From assembly GCA_945883115.1 (NCBI GenBank), contig CAMCXA010000002.1, positions 1 to 64,000 on the forward strand: a DNA stretch of 64,000 nucleotides. The letters are read 5' to 3'. Below the pieces are notes generated by a model. The model saw only the letters and a list, made by a program, of their open reading frames with translations, made no database searches and was not told the origin of the DNA. Below, piece by piece: positions 1 through 9,089 of the stretch; the first letter of the stretch is position 1; each line of letters starts with the position of its first letter. Position numbers and translations under genes: made by a program. Source of the stretch: Alsobacter soli (GTDB lineage: Bacteria; Pseudomonadota; Alphaproteobacteria; Rhizobiales; Beijerinckiaceae).

Positions 1-126
1 GACATTCGGCTCGATCGTACAAAACGGATAATTAGCCGCCTGCGCCGCCGCCGTCTGCGTCAAAGCATTGAAAAGCGTCGATTTGCCAACATTCGGCAAG
101 CCGACAATACCGCATTTGAAACCCAT
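1..126 (-). CDS. ychF: YchF/OLA1-type redox-regulated GTPase/ATPase, N-terminal fragment
   Basis: The gene runs off the left edge and only about 42 N-terminal codons are visible. The start is the ATG at 126. The peptide begins [20 protein letters not shown], with the P-loop GLPNVGKST that is characteristic of the YchF branch of Obg-like translation-factor GTPases, followed by NALTQT and NYPF. In alphaproteobacteria ychF usually lies just downstream of pth and rplY, which matches the order here and supports the call. The protein is thought to act on ribosome-associated and stress functions; nothing in the fragment refines that. Confidence 0.9.
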   Translation of the reverse strand, partial: MGFKCGIVGLPNVGKSTLFNALTQTAAAQAANYPFCTIEPNV

Positions 127-218
127 GGTGTTTATATCCGTTTGAGGAATTTGTCAGGAGCGGTTGTGTCGGGAAATGACTCAAAAGGCAAGGACGGAGG
201 AAAAATCCTAATCAGCTT

Positions 219-266
219 CCTTCGCCATGAGGGAGAAGGTGTCTGCGGAGCAGACGGATGAGGGCC
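219..266 (+). repeat. 46-bp two-hairpin palindromic repeat, copy A
   Basis: This is one of three copies of a unit made of a GAGGGAGAAGG-type palindrome, then a small hairpin (GTCTG/CAGAC around loop CGGAG), then GGATGAGGG. It ends exactly at the TAG stop of the DUF559 gene on the opposite strand. The first palindrome is imperfect in this copy (CCTTCGCC instead of CCTTCTCC). The other two copies lie at 756-862 on the far side of the DUF559 gene. Confidence 0.8.
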
Positions 267-673
267 TAGCTTTCGTTGCGTTTCTCCAACGTTTCCATTT
301 GAAACAACGCTTCAGGAATGGGCCCGCCACGGGCCACAACAAGGGCGCGTCTGATCTCGTGAAGCACCCAGTGAAGCCGTTCGGCAATGTCTTCGTTCGA
401 AAACCGTAATTCAAGATATCCGGCAGCCTCCAAATCATGACGACGTGCACGATCTTCAGCCTCCCGCCCCTCATGCACGATCCCGTCAAATTCAATCGTG
501 AGCTTGGCTTCCGGACAGAAAAAATCAACAATATAGCCGGAGAGTTTCGCCTGACGTCGAAATTTGCAACCATCCAGCCGACGGGCTCTAAGCTCACCCC
601 AAAGGATCTGCTCCGCGACGGTTCCGTTGCGTCGGAGATGACTAGCAAACGACGTGAGATTGTTCGGCGACAT
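266..673 (-). CDS. DUF559 (Vsr-like) endonuclease-domain protein
   Basis: The protein is 135 aa. It shows the DUF559 signature: an N-terminal LRRNGTVAEQILWGELRARR helix region, FRRQ near residue 40, then YIVDFFCPEAKLTIEFDG with acidic residues at about D50, E61 and D63, and the later LRFSNEDI. This is a PD-(D/E)XK nuclease fold related to Vsr and very short patch repair enzymes. The ATG at 673 is preferred over the GTG just upstream. Family members are small and no cellular role is established. It is flanked on both sides by the 46-bp palindromic repeats, and its stop codon sits in copy A, which suggests a functional or mobility link like that between RAYT transposases and REP elements (inference). 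Confidence 0.8.
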   Translation of the reverse strand: MSPNNLTSFASHLRRNGTVAEQILWGELRARRLDGCKFRRQAKLSGYIVDFFCPEAKLTIEFDGIVHEGREAEDRARRHDLEAAGYLELRFSNEDIAERLHWVLHEIRRALVVARGGPIPEALFQMETLEKRNES

Positions 674-755
674 CACACAAAATACGAATGATCATAAATA
701 TTTTGAAGCAATCTAGAGTTGTATTTCGCTCTTTGCAGATACGACTAACACCAGT

Positions 756-862
756 CCCTCATCCGTCGCGTCCCGCGACACCTTCTCCCTCAGGGAGAAG
801 GTGGGCCCCCTTTTTTCCTTCTCCCTGAGGGAGAAGGTGTCTGCGGATCAGACGGATGAGGG
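756..862. repeat. Inverted pair of 46-bp two-hairpin repeats, copies C and B
   Basis: Copy C (756-801, minus orientation) and copy B (817-862, plus orientation) face each other across a 15-base spacer that contains a T run. Each contains a nearly perfect 21-bp palindrome (CCTTCTCC...GGAGAAGG) and a five-base-pair hairpin. That hairpin is GTCTG/CAGAC in B and GTCGC/GCGAC in C, so the two arms change together. The whole pair could fold into one long cruciform. It lies between the pth and DUF559 genes, both on the minus strand, and might also act as a terminator. Confidence 0.85.
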
Positions 863-873
863 CCTAACCTACC

Positions 874-1467
874 TCACCCCTTCTCCGCATCCCATCCGCG
901 CGCAGTCATCGCAAGATGCACCTTGTTGAGAAAGGAGGCGTCCTCGTGGCGTGCCAGCAAAATCGCCGCATCCGCCATCGCGCCGCAGAGATCATCCACC
1001 CAGTCGCGCTCGGCCCTGCTGAAATCACTCAGCACAAACCCGTGCACCGCATCCTTGTGCCCCGGATGCCCGATCCCGAGGCGGATACGGTGATATTCAT
1101 TGCCGCAATGCGCCGTAATCGAGCGCAACCCATTATGCCCCGCATTGCCGCCGCCGAGTTTCACCCGCACTTTCGCCGCCGCCAGATCAAGCTCGTCATG
1201 AAACACGAACACGTCTTTCAGATCGATCTTGTAAAACCGCATCGCCTCGGACACCGCCCGCCCGGACTCGTTCATGAAGGTTTCCGGCTTGAGCAGAATA
1301 ATCCGCTCCTCCCCGATCACCACCTCGGTGGCATCCCCTTGAAAGCGCTTCCGCCACGGCCCGGCGCGGTGCGCGCGCGCCAGCGCATCGAGCACTATGA
1401 ACCCGATATTGTGCCTGTTCCCCGCATAGCGCGCGCCGGGATTTCCCAGACCGACAAAAAGCAGCAT
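874..1467 (-). CDS. pth: Peptidyl-tRNA hydrolase
   Basis: This 197-aa cytoplasmic enzyme releases tRNA from peptidyl-tRNAs that drop off the ribosome (EC 3.1.1.29). It opens [11 protein letters not shown], with N9 in the GLGNPG motif, and has NRHNIGF with the catalytic His at about residue 19. Next come the HDELDL motif at 90-95 and the [13 protein letters not shown] substrate loop. The length is normal for the family. It follows rplY on the same strand after an intrinsic terminator, and precedes ychF, the usual alphaproteobacterial order. Confidence 0.97.
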   Translation of the reverse strand: MLLFVGLGNPGARYAGNRHNIGFIVLDALARAHRAGPWRKRFQGDATEVVIGEERIILLKPETFMNESGRAVSEAMRFYKIDLKDVFVFHDELDLAAAKVRVKLGGGNAGHNGLRSITAHCGNEYHRIRLGIGHPGHKDAVHGFVLSDFSRAERDWVDDLCGAMADAAILLARHEDASFLNKVHLAMTARGWDAEKG

Positions 1468-1497
1468 GAAAATCCCTGCTCCGGTAAGAAATCACAT

Positions 1498-1533
1498 AAA
1501 AAAGCGCGCCCCGATCAGATCGCGGCGCGCTTT
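1498..1533 (-). terminator. Intrinsic terminator after rplY
   Basis: On the minus strand a GC-rich hairpin with arms AAAGCGCGCC and GGCGCGCTTT (1501-1510 and 1524-1533 on the plus strand) is followed by a run of T. It lies in the 89-bp gap between the rplY stop and the pth start, so most rplY transcripts should end here. Confidence 0.8.
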
Positions 1534-1556
1534 GAACTAACCAATGGAGCGCCGGC

Positions 1557-2189
1557 TTACTTCTTGGCAGCAGGTGCCGCAGCAGCAGCCGCAGGTGCTT
1601 CAGCAGCCGGTGCTTCCTTCATACCCGCAGAAGCAACAACCGTCGCAATCGTGAAATCGCTGCGATCAACCGGCGTGCAATTTTCTGGCAATGTAATCAT
1701 CGATATATGGATCGACTTGCCGATATCGATACCGGTCAGATCAACCGTGACGCCGTCAGGAATCGCGTCGCCCGGCACCATCATTTCAATCGAATGGAGC
1801 ACCAGATTCACCGTACCACCGCGCTTGATGCCCGGCGAAGCAACATGGTTGATCACATGAACCGGCACATCGAGCTTGATCTTCTGGCCTGCTGTGAGGC
1901 GCAGAAAGTCGATATGCATCGGGAAATCCTTCACCGGATCCATTTGGTAATCACGGGGAATGGCGCGTGTGGTTGTTCCATCGACATCGATTTCAAAAAT
2001 CGTCGTCAAAAAATGACCGGCAAAAATCAGCTTGCTCGCGATATTGTAATCAAGCGCGATCGGAGCAGGAGCCGCGCCGCCGCCATAGATAACCGCAGGA
2101 ATTTGACCAGTACGACGAAGTGCACGGGCGGCCCCCTTGCCACCTTGCGTCCGGCTCGTCGCCTTGATCTGCTTTACAGCTTTCGACAT
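1557..2189 (-). CDS. rplY: 50S ribosomal protein L25/general stress protein Ctc type
   Basis: The protein is 210 aa and belongs to the long TL5/CTC-type L25 family that binds 5S rRNA. The N-terminal L25 domain has RTQGGKGAARALRRTGQIPAVIYGGG, followed by the beta-barrel C-terminal domain (VHVINHVASPGIKRGG). The end is a low-complexity Ala/Pro tail from about residue 190 (EAPAAEAPAAAAAAPAAKK), common in alphaproteobacterial L25. The ATG for MSKAVKQIK is chosen; an in-frame start three codons upstream would add MRT. It is transcribed toward pth. Confidence 0.96.
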   Translation of the reverse strand: MSKAVKQIKATSRTQGGKGAARALRRTGQIPAVIYGGGAAPAPIALDYNIASKLIFAGHFLTTIFEIDVDGTTTRAIPRDYQMDPVKDFPMHIDFLRLTAGQKIKLDVPVHVINHVASPGIKRGGTVNLVLHSIEMMVPGDAIPDGVTVDLTGIDIGKSIHISMITLPENCTPVDRSDFTIATVVASAGMKEAPAAEAPAAAAAAPAAKK

Positions 2190-2324
2190 TGTTCTCATCC
2201 TTCAAAAGTAAAGCCGCCCGAGCGAGGCCCGACGGCTGTGCACATGCGTCCCTGCCTCCAAGGGTGTCTTGGGGACGCAGGCGTTTCCTACCGCAAAACG
2301 AACGCGGAGACAATCTCAAGCGGC

Positions 2325-2364
2325 AAAAAAGAAAAGGCCCCGGCGGACACATGCCGCCGGAGCC
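2325..2364 (-). terminator. Intrinsic terminator after the TRAP binding-protein gene
   Basis: On the minus strand a strong hairpin (arms GGCTCCGGCGG and CCGCCGGGGCC, loop CATGTGT) is followed by TTTTCTTTTTT. It lies just past the stop of the TRAP substrate-binding protein and upstream of rplY, insulating the two units. Confidence 0.85.
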
Positions 2365-2388
2365 TTCAATCCAGTCGTCAAGCGCCGG

Positions 2389-3585
<1,197 letters not shown>

Positions 3586-3701
3586 TTATTTCCTGCATCT
3601 CTGCGATTTAAGCATATTTCCTGATATTGTCCATGGCTTGACTTGACGCCATTCGAGCGCGCAAATCATTTTCTCGGGTGCTTTGAAAAAGGTGAGCTGT
3701 C

Positions 3702-4832
3702 ATGGCCATGATCTCCTATCTGACGACAATCCGCCTCAAGGAAGGCGCGGTGTCACATCTTGCCGACGATATGAAGGCCGCTGGCATTGCAAAGCCCCTC
3801 ATCATCACCGATGCGGGTGTGAGAGCTGCAGGTTTGCTCGCGCGCGTCCTCGCCCATTTACCGCAGGGCGATGCCCTTCCCGTCTTTGACGGCACGCCCT
3901 CGAACCCGACGGAAGAAGCGGCGGAAGCCGCCCTCGCGCTCTATCGCGCCCATCATTGCGACGGATTGATCGCAATTGGCGGCGGCTCCCCCATGGATCT
4001 CGCCAAAGCCGTCGCCGTCATGGCCACCCATGAGGGCCCGCTCGAAACCTTCGTGTTCGTCAATGGCGGCATGGGCCGGATCACCTCAGCCACCGCGCCC
4101 ACCATCGCCATCCCCACCACGGCAGGCACTGGCAGTGAAGTCGGCCGCGGCGCCATTATCAGCTTCCGCGACGGCCGCAAGCTCGGCCTCCTCTCGCCCC
4201 ATCTCATCCCGAAACGCGCGATCTGCGACCCCGAACTCACCTATGGCCTGCCGCCCCTGCTCACCGCTGCCACCGGAATGGACGCGATCAGCCATTGCAT
4301 CGAATGCTTCACCTCGTCCATGGATAATCCCGTCGCCGCCGCCATCGCCATTGACGGTCTGGAGCGCGCCATCATCGCCCTGCCCCGCGCTGTTGCTGAT
4401 GGTCACGATCACGCCGCACGCCGCGAGATGATGGTCGCCGCGATGGAGGGCGCCCTTGCCTTCCAGAAAGGCCTCGGCGCGGTTCACGCCCTCTCCCATC
4501 CCCTCGGCGGCTATCGCGAATTGAAACTTCATCACGGCATGCTGAACGCAATCATGCTGCCGCCTGTTTTGCGTTTCAACGCACCGGCCTGCGCCGAAAC
4601 CTATCCCAAACTCCGGCGCGCCATCGGCCTTGCACCCGATGCCGATCTCGCCGCCTTCTTCGACCACTTCACCTCATCGCTCGGCCTGCCGACCAAACTG
4701 TCAGCCCTCGGCGTCCCGCGCGACATCCTGCCCGAAGTCGCCAAAGCCGCAACATTGGACCACACCCACGGCACCAACGCCCGCAAGGCGACCGAAGCCG
4801 ATTATTTGGCCATGCTTCAGGAAGTCTGGTAA
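3702..4832 (+). CDS. Iron-containing alcohol dehydrogenase
   Basis: The protein is 376 aa and of group III Fe-ADH type, an NAD(P)-dependent oxidoreductase of short alcohols or hydroxyacids. It shows GGGSPMDLAKA for the dinucleotide pyrophosphate (residues 93-103), the PTTAGTGSEV loop (138-147), and metal ligands in GMDAISHCIE (D194, H198) and in HPLGGYRELKLHHG. It most resembles the maleylacetate reductase / 4-hydroxybutyrate dehydrogenase side of the family, but the substrate cannot be fixed. It is a single gene, divergent from the TRAP receptor. Codon third positions are very C-rich. Confidence 0.9.
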   Translation: MAMISYLTTIRLKEGAVSHLADDMKAAGIAKPLIITDAGVRAAGLLARVLAHLPQGDALPVFDGTPSNPTEEAAEAALALYRAHHCDGLIAIGGGSPMDLAKAVAVMATHEGPLETFVFVNGGMGRITSATAPTIAIPTTAGTGSEVGRGAIISFRDGRKLGLLSPHLIPKRAICDPELTYGLPPLLTAATGMDAISHCIECFTSSMDNPVAAAIAIDGLERAIIALPRAVADGHDHAARREMMVAAMEGALAFQKGLGAVHALSHPLGGYRELKLHHGMLNAIMLPPVLRFNAPACAETYPKLRRAIGLAPDADLAAFFDHFTSSLGLPTKLSALGVPRDILPEVAKAATLDHTHGTNARKATEADYLAMLQEVW

Positions 4833-4868
4833 CGGGCGGGGCTTCCTGGAATTTCTATTGCCAAAACC

Positions 4869-5261
4869 TCACGCCAAATCTGTCGCGGCAAAATCATTGC
4901 CCTTGTAGAGGATGGGTTGCCCCAGTTCGCGCGCGGCAGCATAGGTCAGGCAATCGGCAATATTGAGCCGCGCTCCATGTCCCATTCCCTTGCCAAAGCG
5001 GGCAAACGCATCAATCGCCGCCTCGCCCATAGCTTCGGTGATGGGAACAACTTGAATACCGGCTTCGTCCAGAAACGCCGATGTCACAGCCCGCGCGGTC
5101 TCGACGTCATTGCCGAGCATCGTCGTCAGGCGCATCACCGTTTCAAGCACGACAAGCGGCGAGGTTACGGGCGCAATTGCACCTTCCAATCGTGAGGCCA
5201 ACGCGGATTTTTCAGGTTCGCGCCGGATGATCGCAATGAGGGCCGAGCTATCGACAAACAT
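4869..5261 (-). CDS. vapC: PIN-domain ribonuclease toxin, VapC type
   Basis: The protein is about 130 aa and begins MFVDSSALIAIIRREPE, with the first PIN acidic residue in VDSSAL. Later acidic positions lie in LETVMRL and in NIADCLTYAAARE, which holds the conserved D near the C-terminal third. Such toxins cut tRNA or rRNA when not bound by the antitoxin. The start is set by the TGATG overlap with the upstream antitoxin stop codon at 5261-5263, so the pair is translationally coupled. Confidence 0.88.
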   Translation of the reverse strand: MFVDSSALIAIIRREPEKSALASRLEGAIAPVTSPLVVLETVMRLTTMLGNDVETARAVTSAFLDEAGIQVVPITEAMGEAAIDAFARFGKGMGHGARLNIADCLTYAAARELGQPILYKGNDFAATDLA

Positions 5262-5491
5262 CAATGCCCCCACATCGCATCGATCTCGTCCTTCGTCATG
5301 TCACGGCCCAATATCCGGCAGCCGAGATGCTTGTCGAGCATCCGGTCAAGCCGCGTTTCGAGCGAGTCCTTTTCAGTCTCGCGCCGCAACTCGTTCTGCA
5401 AAGCAACGATGATCGCTTGGGTCATGGTTGTTTTGCGCTTGGTCGCCAAAAGTCTGGCCAATTCCGCCGCCTGCGGATCGCGGATGCTCAT
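5261..5491 (-). CDS. vapB: VapB-type antitoxin (Rv0623-like transcription factor family)
   Basis: The protein is 76 aa. The start MSIRDPQAAELARLLATKRK is chosen over a longer reading because the N-terminus then fits the family, in which a short beta strand and helix form the DNA-binding dimer. The sequence KTTMTQAIIVALQNELRRE forms the ribbon-helix-helix-like part, and the C-terminal segment (ILGRDMTKDEIDAMWGH) would wrap the toxin. It ends in a TGATG overlap with vapC. Autoregulation is expected from the family. Confidence 0.83.
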   Translation of the reverse strand: MSIRDPQAAELARLLATKRKTTMTQAIIVALQNELRRETEKDSLETRLDRMLDKHLGCRILGRDMTKDEIDAMWGH

Positions 5492-5597
5492 TGTCACGGT
5501 ACACTCTCCTGATGAGTCAGAGTGTATATACAATATGGGAATACGTCAATACAAACGGGTACGCCGAAACCGGCCGCTCCGGCGCAACCCTTATCCC

Positions 5598-5906
5598 TCA
5601 CGCACCTTCCGCCTCGAGAAACGGTTTTGCCGCAGACAACGCCTGTGCGCAGGCAGGGGCTTCAGCCGAAAGAACCGCCTCCGCCGAAGTCATCCCGATC
5701 ACAACCTTGAACACGGTCATCGTGCTCCCGATCATGTCGGCCGAGAATTTCTCGGCCAGCACACCGGGAGCGCTGGCGGCGCACTCAGTCACCTGCTGCA
5801 CGATTTCCTGCGGCGCTTTCGCCGCCGCAAGTTGCTCGGACATCTCCGCCTGGAACGGCTCGATGATGAAGAAATTCGCGATGAAAATCAGAAAATCCCG
5901 GATCAT
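5598..5906 (-). CDS. Hypothetical 102-aa protein coupled to terC
   Basis: The family was not recognised. The start overlaps the terC stop by four bases (ATGA), which argues that it is a real translated gene. The first 20 residues (MIRDFLIFIANFFIIEPFQA) are hydrophobic, like a signal sequence or membrane anchor ending in an A-rich site. The rest is Ala-rich and amphipathic with two Cys (C42 and C87 approximately). It may be a small periplasmic or membrane-associated partner of TerC, by position only. Confidence 0.6.
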   Translation of the reverse strand: MIRDFLIFIANFFIIEPFQAEMSEQLAAAKAPQEIVQQVTECAASAPGVLAEKFSADMIGSTMTVFKVVIGMTSAEAVLSAEAPACAQALSAAKPFLEAEGA

Positions 5907-6916
5907 GCCTTACCTCCTTCGGATGAATGTTGCCCCGCAGCGCCCCCGCGCGTTTTGAAAATGCTGTAGAGCACACCGGTTGCGAGAATGGACGAAATCA
6001 CGAGCAGCGACAGCAAGGGCGGAACCTTGTCGATTCCAAGCAGATCGGCAATGAAGATCTTCGACCCGATCACGATCAACACCACAGCCAGCGCGTATTT
6101 GAGATAGTGGAAACGGTGCACCATCGCCGCCAATGCGAAATAGAGCGCCCGCAACCCGAGGATCGCGAAGATATTCGACGTGTAGACGATGAACGGATCG
6201 GTCGTGATCGCGAAAATCGCCGGCACCGAGTCAACCGCGAAAATCACATCCGCAATCTCGATAAGGATCAGCGCCAGAAATAGCGGCGTCATGAACCGCA
6301 CCATTTTGCCCGTCTTCGGATCCGGCTTGCGGACGAAAAACCGCTCGCCATGATGCTCGTCCGTCACGTTGAACCGCCGACGGATCAGTTTGAGCAGCGG
6401 GTTCGTGCTGATATCGGTTTCCTTGTCGGCAAACATCAGCATCTTGACGCCGGTTCCGATCAGGAACACCGCGAAGACATACAGCACCCACGCGAATTCC
6501 GACACAATCGCCGCACCAAGCCCGATCATGAGCGCGCGGAGCACGATCACACCCAGAATACCCCAGAACAGCACGCGGTGCTGATACCGCGGCGGCACCG
6601 CGAAGAAGCTGAAAATCATGGCAATGACGAACACATTGTCGATCGCCAGCGCCTTCTCGATGGCAAATCCGGTGAAATAGGCCAGCCCCGGTTCGGCACC
6701 CAATTCCCACCACACCCAGACGCCGTAAAGCAAGGCAAGCGCGATATAGCCCGCCGACAGCACAAGGCTCTCGAGGATACCGATCGCCCGGTGCGTGCGA
6801 TGCAACACACCGAGATCAAGCGCCAGCAGCACAATCACTATGCCGACAAAGGTCAGCCACATCCACACGGGCTTTCCGAGCCACAAATTATCCAGAAAAT
6901 ACGATAAGAGTTCCAT
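5903..6916 (-). CDS. TerC/Alx-family integral membrane protein
   Basis: The protein is 337 aa with about nine hydrophobic segments. It has the TerC signatures GFAIEKALAIDNVFVIAMIF and EIADVIFAVDSVPAIFAIT; the two conserved acidic pairs in membrane segments are thought to bind metal. Relatives (Alx, YceF, MeeF) export manganese or support metal loading of secreted enzymes, rather than tellurite alone. The start MELLSYFLDNLWLGK has a GGAGAGGAGGG ribosome site; an upstream in-frame ATG lies inside the structured leader. The downstream small gene overlaps it. Confidence 0.9.
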   Translation of the reverse strand: MELLSYFLDNLWLGKPVWMWLTFVGIVIVLLALDLGVLHRTHRAIGILESLVLSAGYIALALLYGVWVWWELGAEPGLAYFTGFAIEKALAIDNVFVIAMIFSFFAVPPRYQHRVLFWGILGVIVLRALMIGLGAAIVSEFAWVLYVFAVFLIGTGVKMLMFADKETDISTNPLLKLIRRRFNVTDEHHGERFFVRKPDPKTGKMVRFMTPLFLALILIEIADVIFAVDSVPAIFAITTDPFIVYTSNIFAILGLRALYFALAAMVHRFHYLKYALAVVLIVIGSKIFIADLLGIDKVPPLLSLLVISSILATGVLYSIFKTRGGAAGQHSSEGGKA

Positions 6917-6948
6917 CTCGGACCCTCCTCTCCAATGGTTACAGGAGA

Positions 6949-6990
6949 GATCCGACATCACGAGGGTTGCTCGCCAGAGGGGCCCGGATC
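6949..6990 (-). promoter_or_regulatory. Structured leader upstream of terC
   Basis: An outer inverted repeat (GATCCG/CGGATC, 6949-6954 and 6985-6990) encloses an inner CGAG/CTCG hairpin. It would fold in the 5' leader of terC transcripts, just before the ribosome site. Many terC/alx genes are controlled by the manganese-sensing yybP-ykoY riboswitch. The element here is too short and not a clear consensus match, so only a structured leader is claimed. Confidence 0.3.
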
Positions 6991-7060
6991 TAATGTTGCG
7001 CTTATGCTGAACGATTATGGAAAAAATAGGGCAAATCAGAACGGCTAGATCAGCAAACGC

Positions 7061-7414
7061 TCAACCCCGCCTCGCCGCCGAATTACTGGCAGGATCAATT
7101 GGCTCACCATGCGGTGTCGCATGCGCCGCACGTTCCCACGCATCCCGCACCTCATACAGCCGGTCCTGCGTCGTCACCTGTTTCCGCACCACGAGATGCT
7201 CCAGCGCGTGAAGCCAGTGGTCATAATAATCCCCCGCTCCCGCCGCCTTGATCTCCTGCGACAGCGCCTCCGTCCATTCCGCCCAGCTGAACACGCCCTT
7301 GTCATATAGCGCCAGTGTCAGCGCGAATGCCTCCGCCTCCCACGGCTCGCGAAATACCGGGCCGGACGCATCGCGCGGCAGATCGCCGATCATGTCAAGC
7401 AGCGCCTCACGCAT
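7061..7414 (-). CDS. Nitrile hydratase activator/accessory protein (P14K/NhlE type)
   Basis: The protein is 117 aa. It resembles the N-terminal half of nitrile hydratase beta subunit: FREPWEAEAFALTLALYDKGVFSWAEWTEALSQEI is the family hallmark, followed by DYYDHWLHALEHLVV. In cobalt nitrile hydratases this small protein forms a complex with the alpha subunit and brings in cobalt and cysteine oxidation by subunit swapping. It overlaps the beta-subunit gene by eight bases and is the last gene of the operon, the standard place. Confidence 0.9.
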   Translation of the reverse strand: MREALLDMIGDLPRDASGPVFREPWEAEAFALTLALYDKGVFSWAEWTEALSQEIKAAGAGDYYDHWLHALEHLVVRKQVTTQDRLYEVRDAWERAAHATPHGEPIDPASNSAARRG

Positions 7415-8075
7415 CGCAGAGCTCCAGATAAGGCTCGAAACAATCGATAACCACCTCTAGCGCCGGATCGGACTCCGCCCCCCACAATTCCGTCCCGCTG
7501 AACGTGACGCCATAACACCAGTGGGGAGCCTCGCCTTTGCCATGCGCATTGTGATCGGGGAAAATGAACACGCCATGCACATCCGTCACAAGGCCGGTCT
7601 TGCCCCGTGCATAACGCGGCAGCCTTGTATGCGTCGTCGGGTTCATCACCAGCGTCCGCACACGATCTCCCGTCTTAAACCGCGCCGGAGCCGTGGCCGG
7701 CCGATCATAGGGCGTCCCGCGCGCAAGCAGTGGCGCGACTTGCGCAGCCGCAAGCGGCAACCGGTTCAATACCTTCGCAGGATGAACCATGTGCCCCGCC
7801 GCCACTTCATCCGGCGTGATCATCCCCTCCGCAAGCAAAAGCTGCGACAGCGCCTTCGTCCAGATTTCATAATAGGACGAGGTGAGATACTCGATCGGCG
7901 GCAGGCATTCCCTGACATACCGGCCACGATCCCCTGGCCATTGGCCGAGCGCACCGCACGCCAGCGTAATCGCCAGCGCCCGCTTTTCCCACTCAGCGTG
8001 AAACACCGGCGTTTCCGGCTCGGGCACAACCGGGCCGAACCCTGTCATCCCGCCGAGATCCTGCGCGCCGTTCAC
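7407..8075 (-). CDS. nthB: Nitrile hydratase beta subunit
   Basis: The protein is 222 aa. It opens [16 protein letters not shown], the conserved beta-subunit start, and has [24 protein letters not shown] and [13 protein letters not shown]. The C-terminal SH3-like barrel runs [29 protein letters not shown] through [15 protein letters not shown]. Together with alpha it hydrates nitriles to amides in the cytoplasm (EC 4.2.1.84). It overlaps alpha by four bases (ATGA), giving equal translation. No amidase gene follows in this window. Confidence 0.96.
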   Translation of the reverse strand: MNGAQDLGGMTGFGPVVPEPETPVFHAEWEKRALAITLACGALGQWPGDRGRYVRECLPPIEYLTSSYYEIWTKALSQLLLAEGMITPDEVAAGHMVHPAKVLNRLPLAAAQVAPLLARGTPYDRPATAPARFKTGDRVRTLVMNPTTHTRLPRYARGKTGLVTDVHGVFIFPDHNAHGKGEAPHWCYGVTFSGTELWGAESDPALEVVIDCFEPYLELCDA

Positions 8076-8704
8076 CGTGCGCGCCCCTCGGACAATGGCA
8101 ACCCCGTGCCGATCATGCTGTCCCGCGTGACAAGCGCCGCGAGTTCCTCCTCACCCAACCCCTCCGTGCCCGAAGGCCGCATCGGCAACACGAGATACCG
8201 CATCTCCGCGGTCGAATCCCACACTCTGATCCGCGTTGTTACAGGCAGTTCGACTCCGAAATCCTTCAGCACGCCCCTCGGGTCAATCACCGCGCGCGAC
8301 CGGTACGGCGTCGATTTATACCACACCGGCGGCAGCCCGAGCACCGGCCAGGGATAACAGGAGCACAGCGTACACACGACCATATTGTGCAGCACCGGCG
8401 TATTCTCGACCACGCGCATATGCTCGCCCTGCCGCCCGCTATAGCCGAGTTCGGCGATTGCCGCCGTCGCATCCGCCATCAGACGCGCCTTGAAATCCGC
8501 GTCACGCCACGCCCGCGCCACCACACGCGCCCCGTTACGCGGCCCGATTTTCGTCTCGTAGGTCTCGATAATCACGTCGAGCGCCGCAGGGTCGATATAA
8601 CCCTTCTCGGTCAGGATCGTTTCCAGCGCCCGCACGCGCAACGCCGCTTCCGATAGTTCCGAGCCGTGCTCATGATCATGATGTGAGTCTGGATGGTCAT
8701 TCAT
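8072..8704 (-). CDS. nthA: Nitrile hydratase alpha subunit, cobalt type
   Basis: The protein is 210 aa. The metal claw CTLCSC lies at residues 111-116; Thr at the second position (VCTLCSC) marks the non-corrin cobalt class, where iron enzymes have Ser. Two of the cysteines are expected to be oxidised to sulfinic and sulfenic acid. The motifs YVDP-like [16 protein letters not shown] and [13 protein letters not shown] are standard. A His-rich N-terminus (HHDHEHG at 8-14) may help metal capture. The start at MNDHPD is chosen; a longer reading adds a Cys-rich unlikely leader. First gene of the operon alpha-beta-activator. Confidence 0.96.
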   Translation of the reverse strand: MNDHPDSHHDHEHGSELSEAALRVRALETILTEKGYIDPAALDVIIETYETKIGPRNGARVVARAWRDADFKARLMADATAAIAELGYSGRQGEHMRVVENTPVLHNMVVCTLCSCYPWPVLGLPPVWYKSTPYRSRAVIDPRGVLKDFGVELPVTTRIRVWDSTAEMRYLVLPMRPSGTEGLGEEELAALVTRDSMIGTGLPLSEGRAR

Positions 8705-8795
8705 CCCGCGATCCTGCCCGCAAAAGCCACAAACCGCAATCCTGCACATTATAAAGGCAACGCATTTCCCGCTGCCATCTGATCATCCGGAAACT

Positions 8796-8870
8796 TGGCT
8801 GGGGCGGGAGGATTCGAACCTCCGCATGGTGGAATCAAAATCCACTGCCTTACCGCTTGGCGACGCCCCA
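8796..8870 (-). tRNA. tRNA-Gln (anticodon UUG)
   Basis: On the minus strand the 75-base gene starts TGGGGCG and ends CGCCCCA-G-CCA, so the acceptor stem pairs fully and the CCA is encoded. The anticodon loop reads TTTTGAT with anticodon TTG, and the T loop is GGTTCGAATCC. The D arm contains AAGCGGTAAGGC. Confidence 0.96.
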
Positions 8871-9089
8871 TCGCTCCGAAACTCTGCCGGTCGCGATGTC
8901 ATTAGCGTTGCGCGCGCGCCGATGCAACTGCCAGCACGCCAATCAGATAATTTTTCATGAAACCCGCCGCCCCCCAAACCCCGAAAACCCTGCCCCAGCC
9001 TCGTTTTTCACCCCGAAAGACTTGCAAGGCCTTTCCGCCAGCAGGATGGAACCGCCCCATCGGAGTTTAGCGCAGGCTAAGACGGGCGC

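Noticed and set aside
916-1860. 314-codon plus-strand frame over pth and rplY
   Set aside because: It is antisense to two certain housekeeping genes and crosses the rplY terminator.
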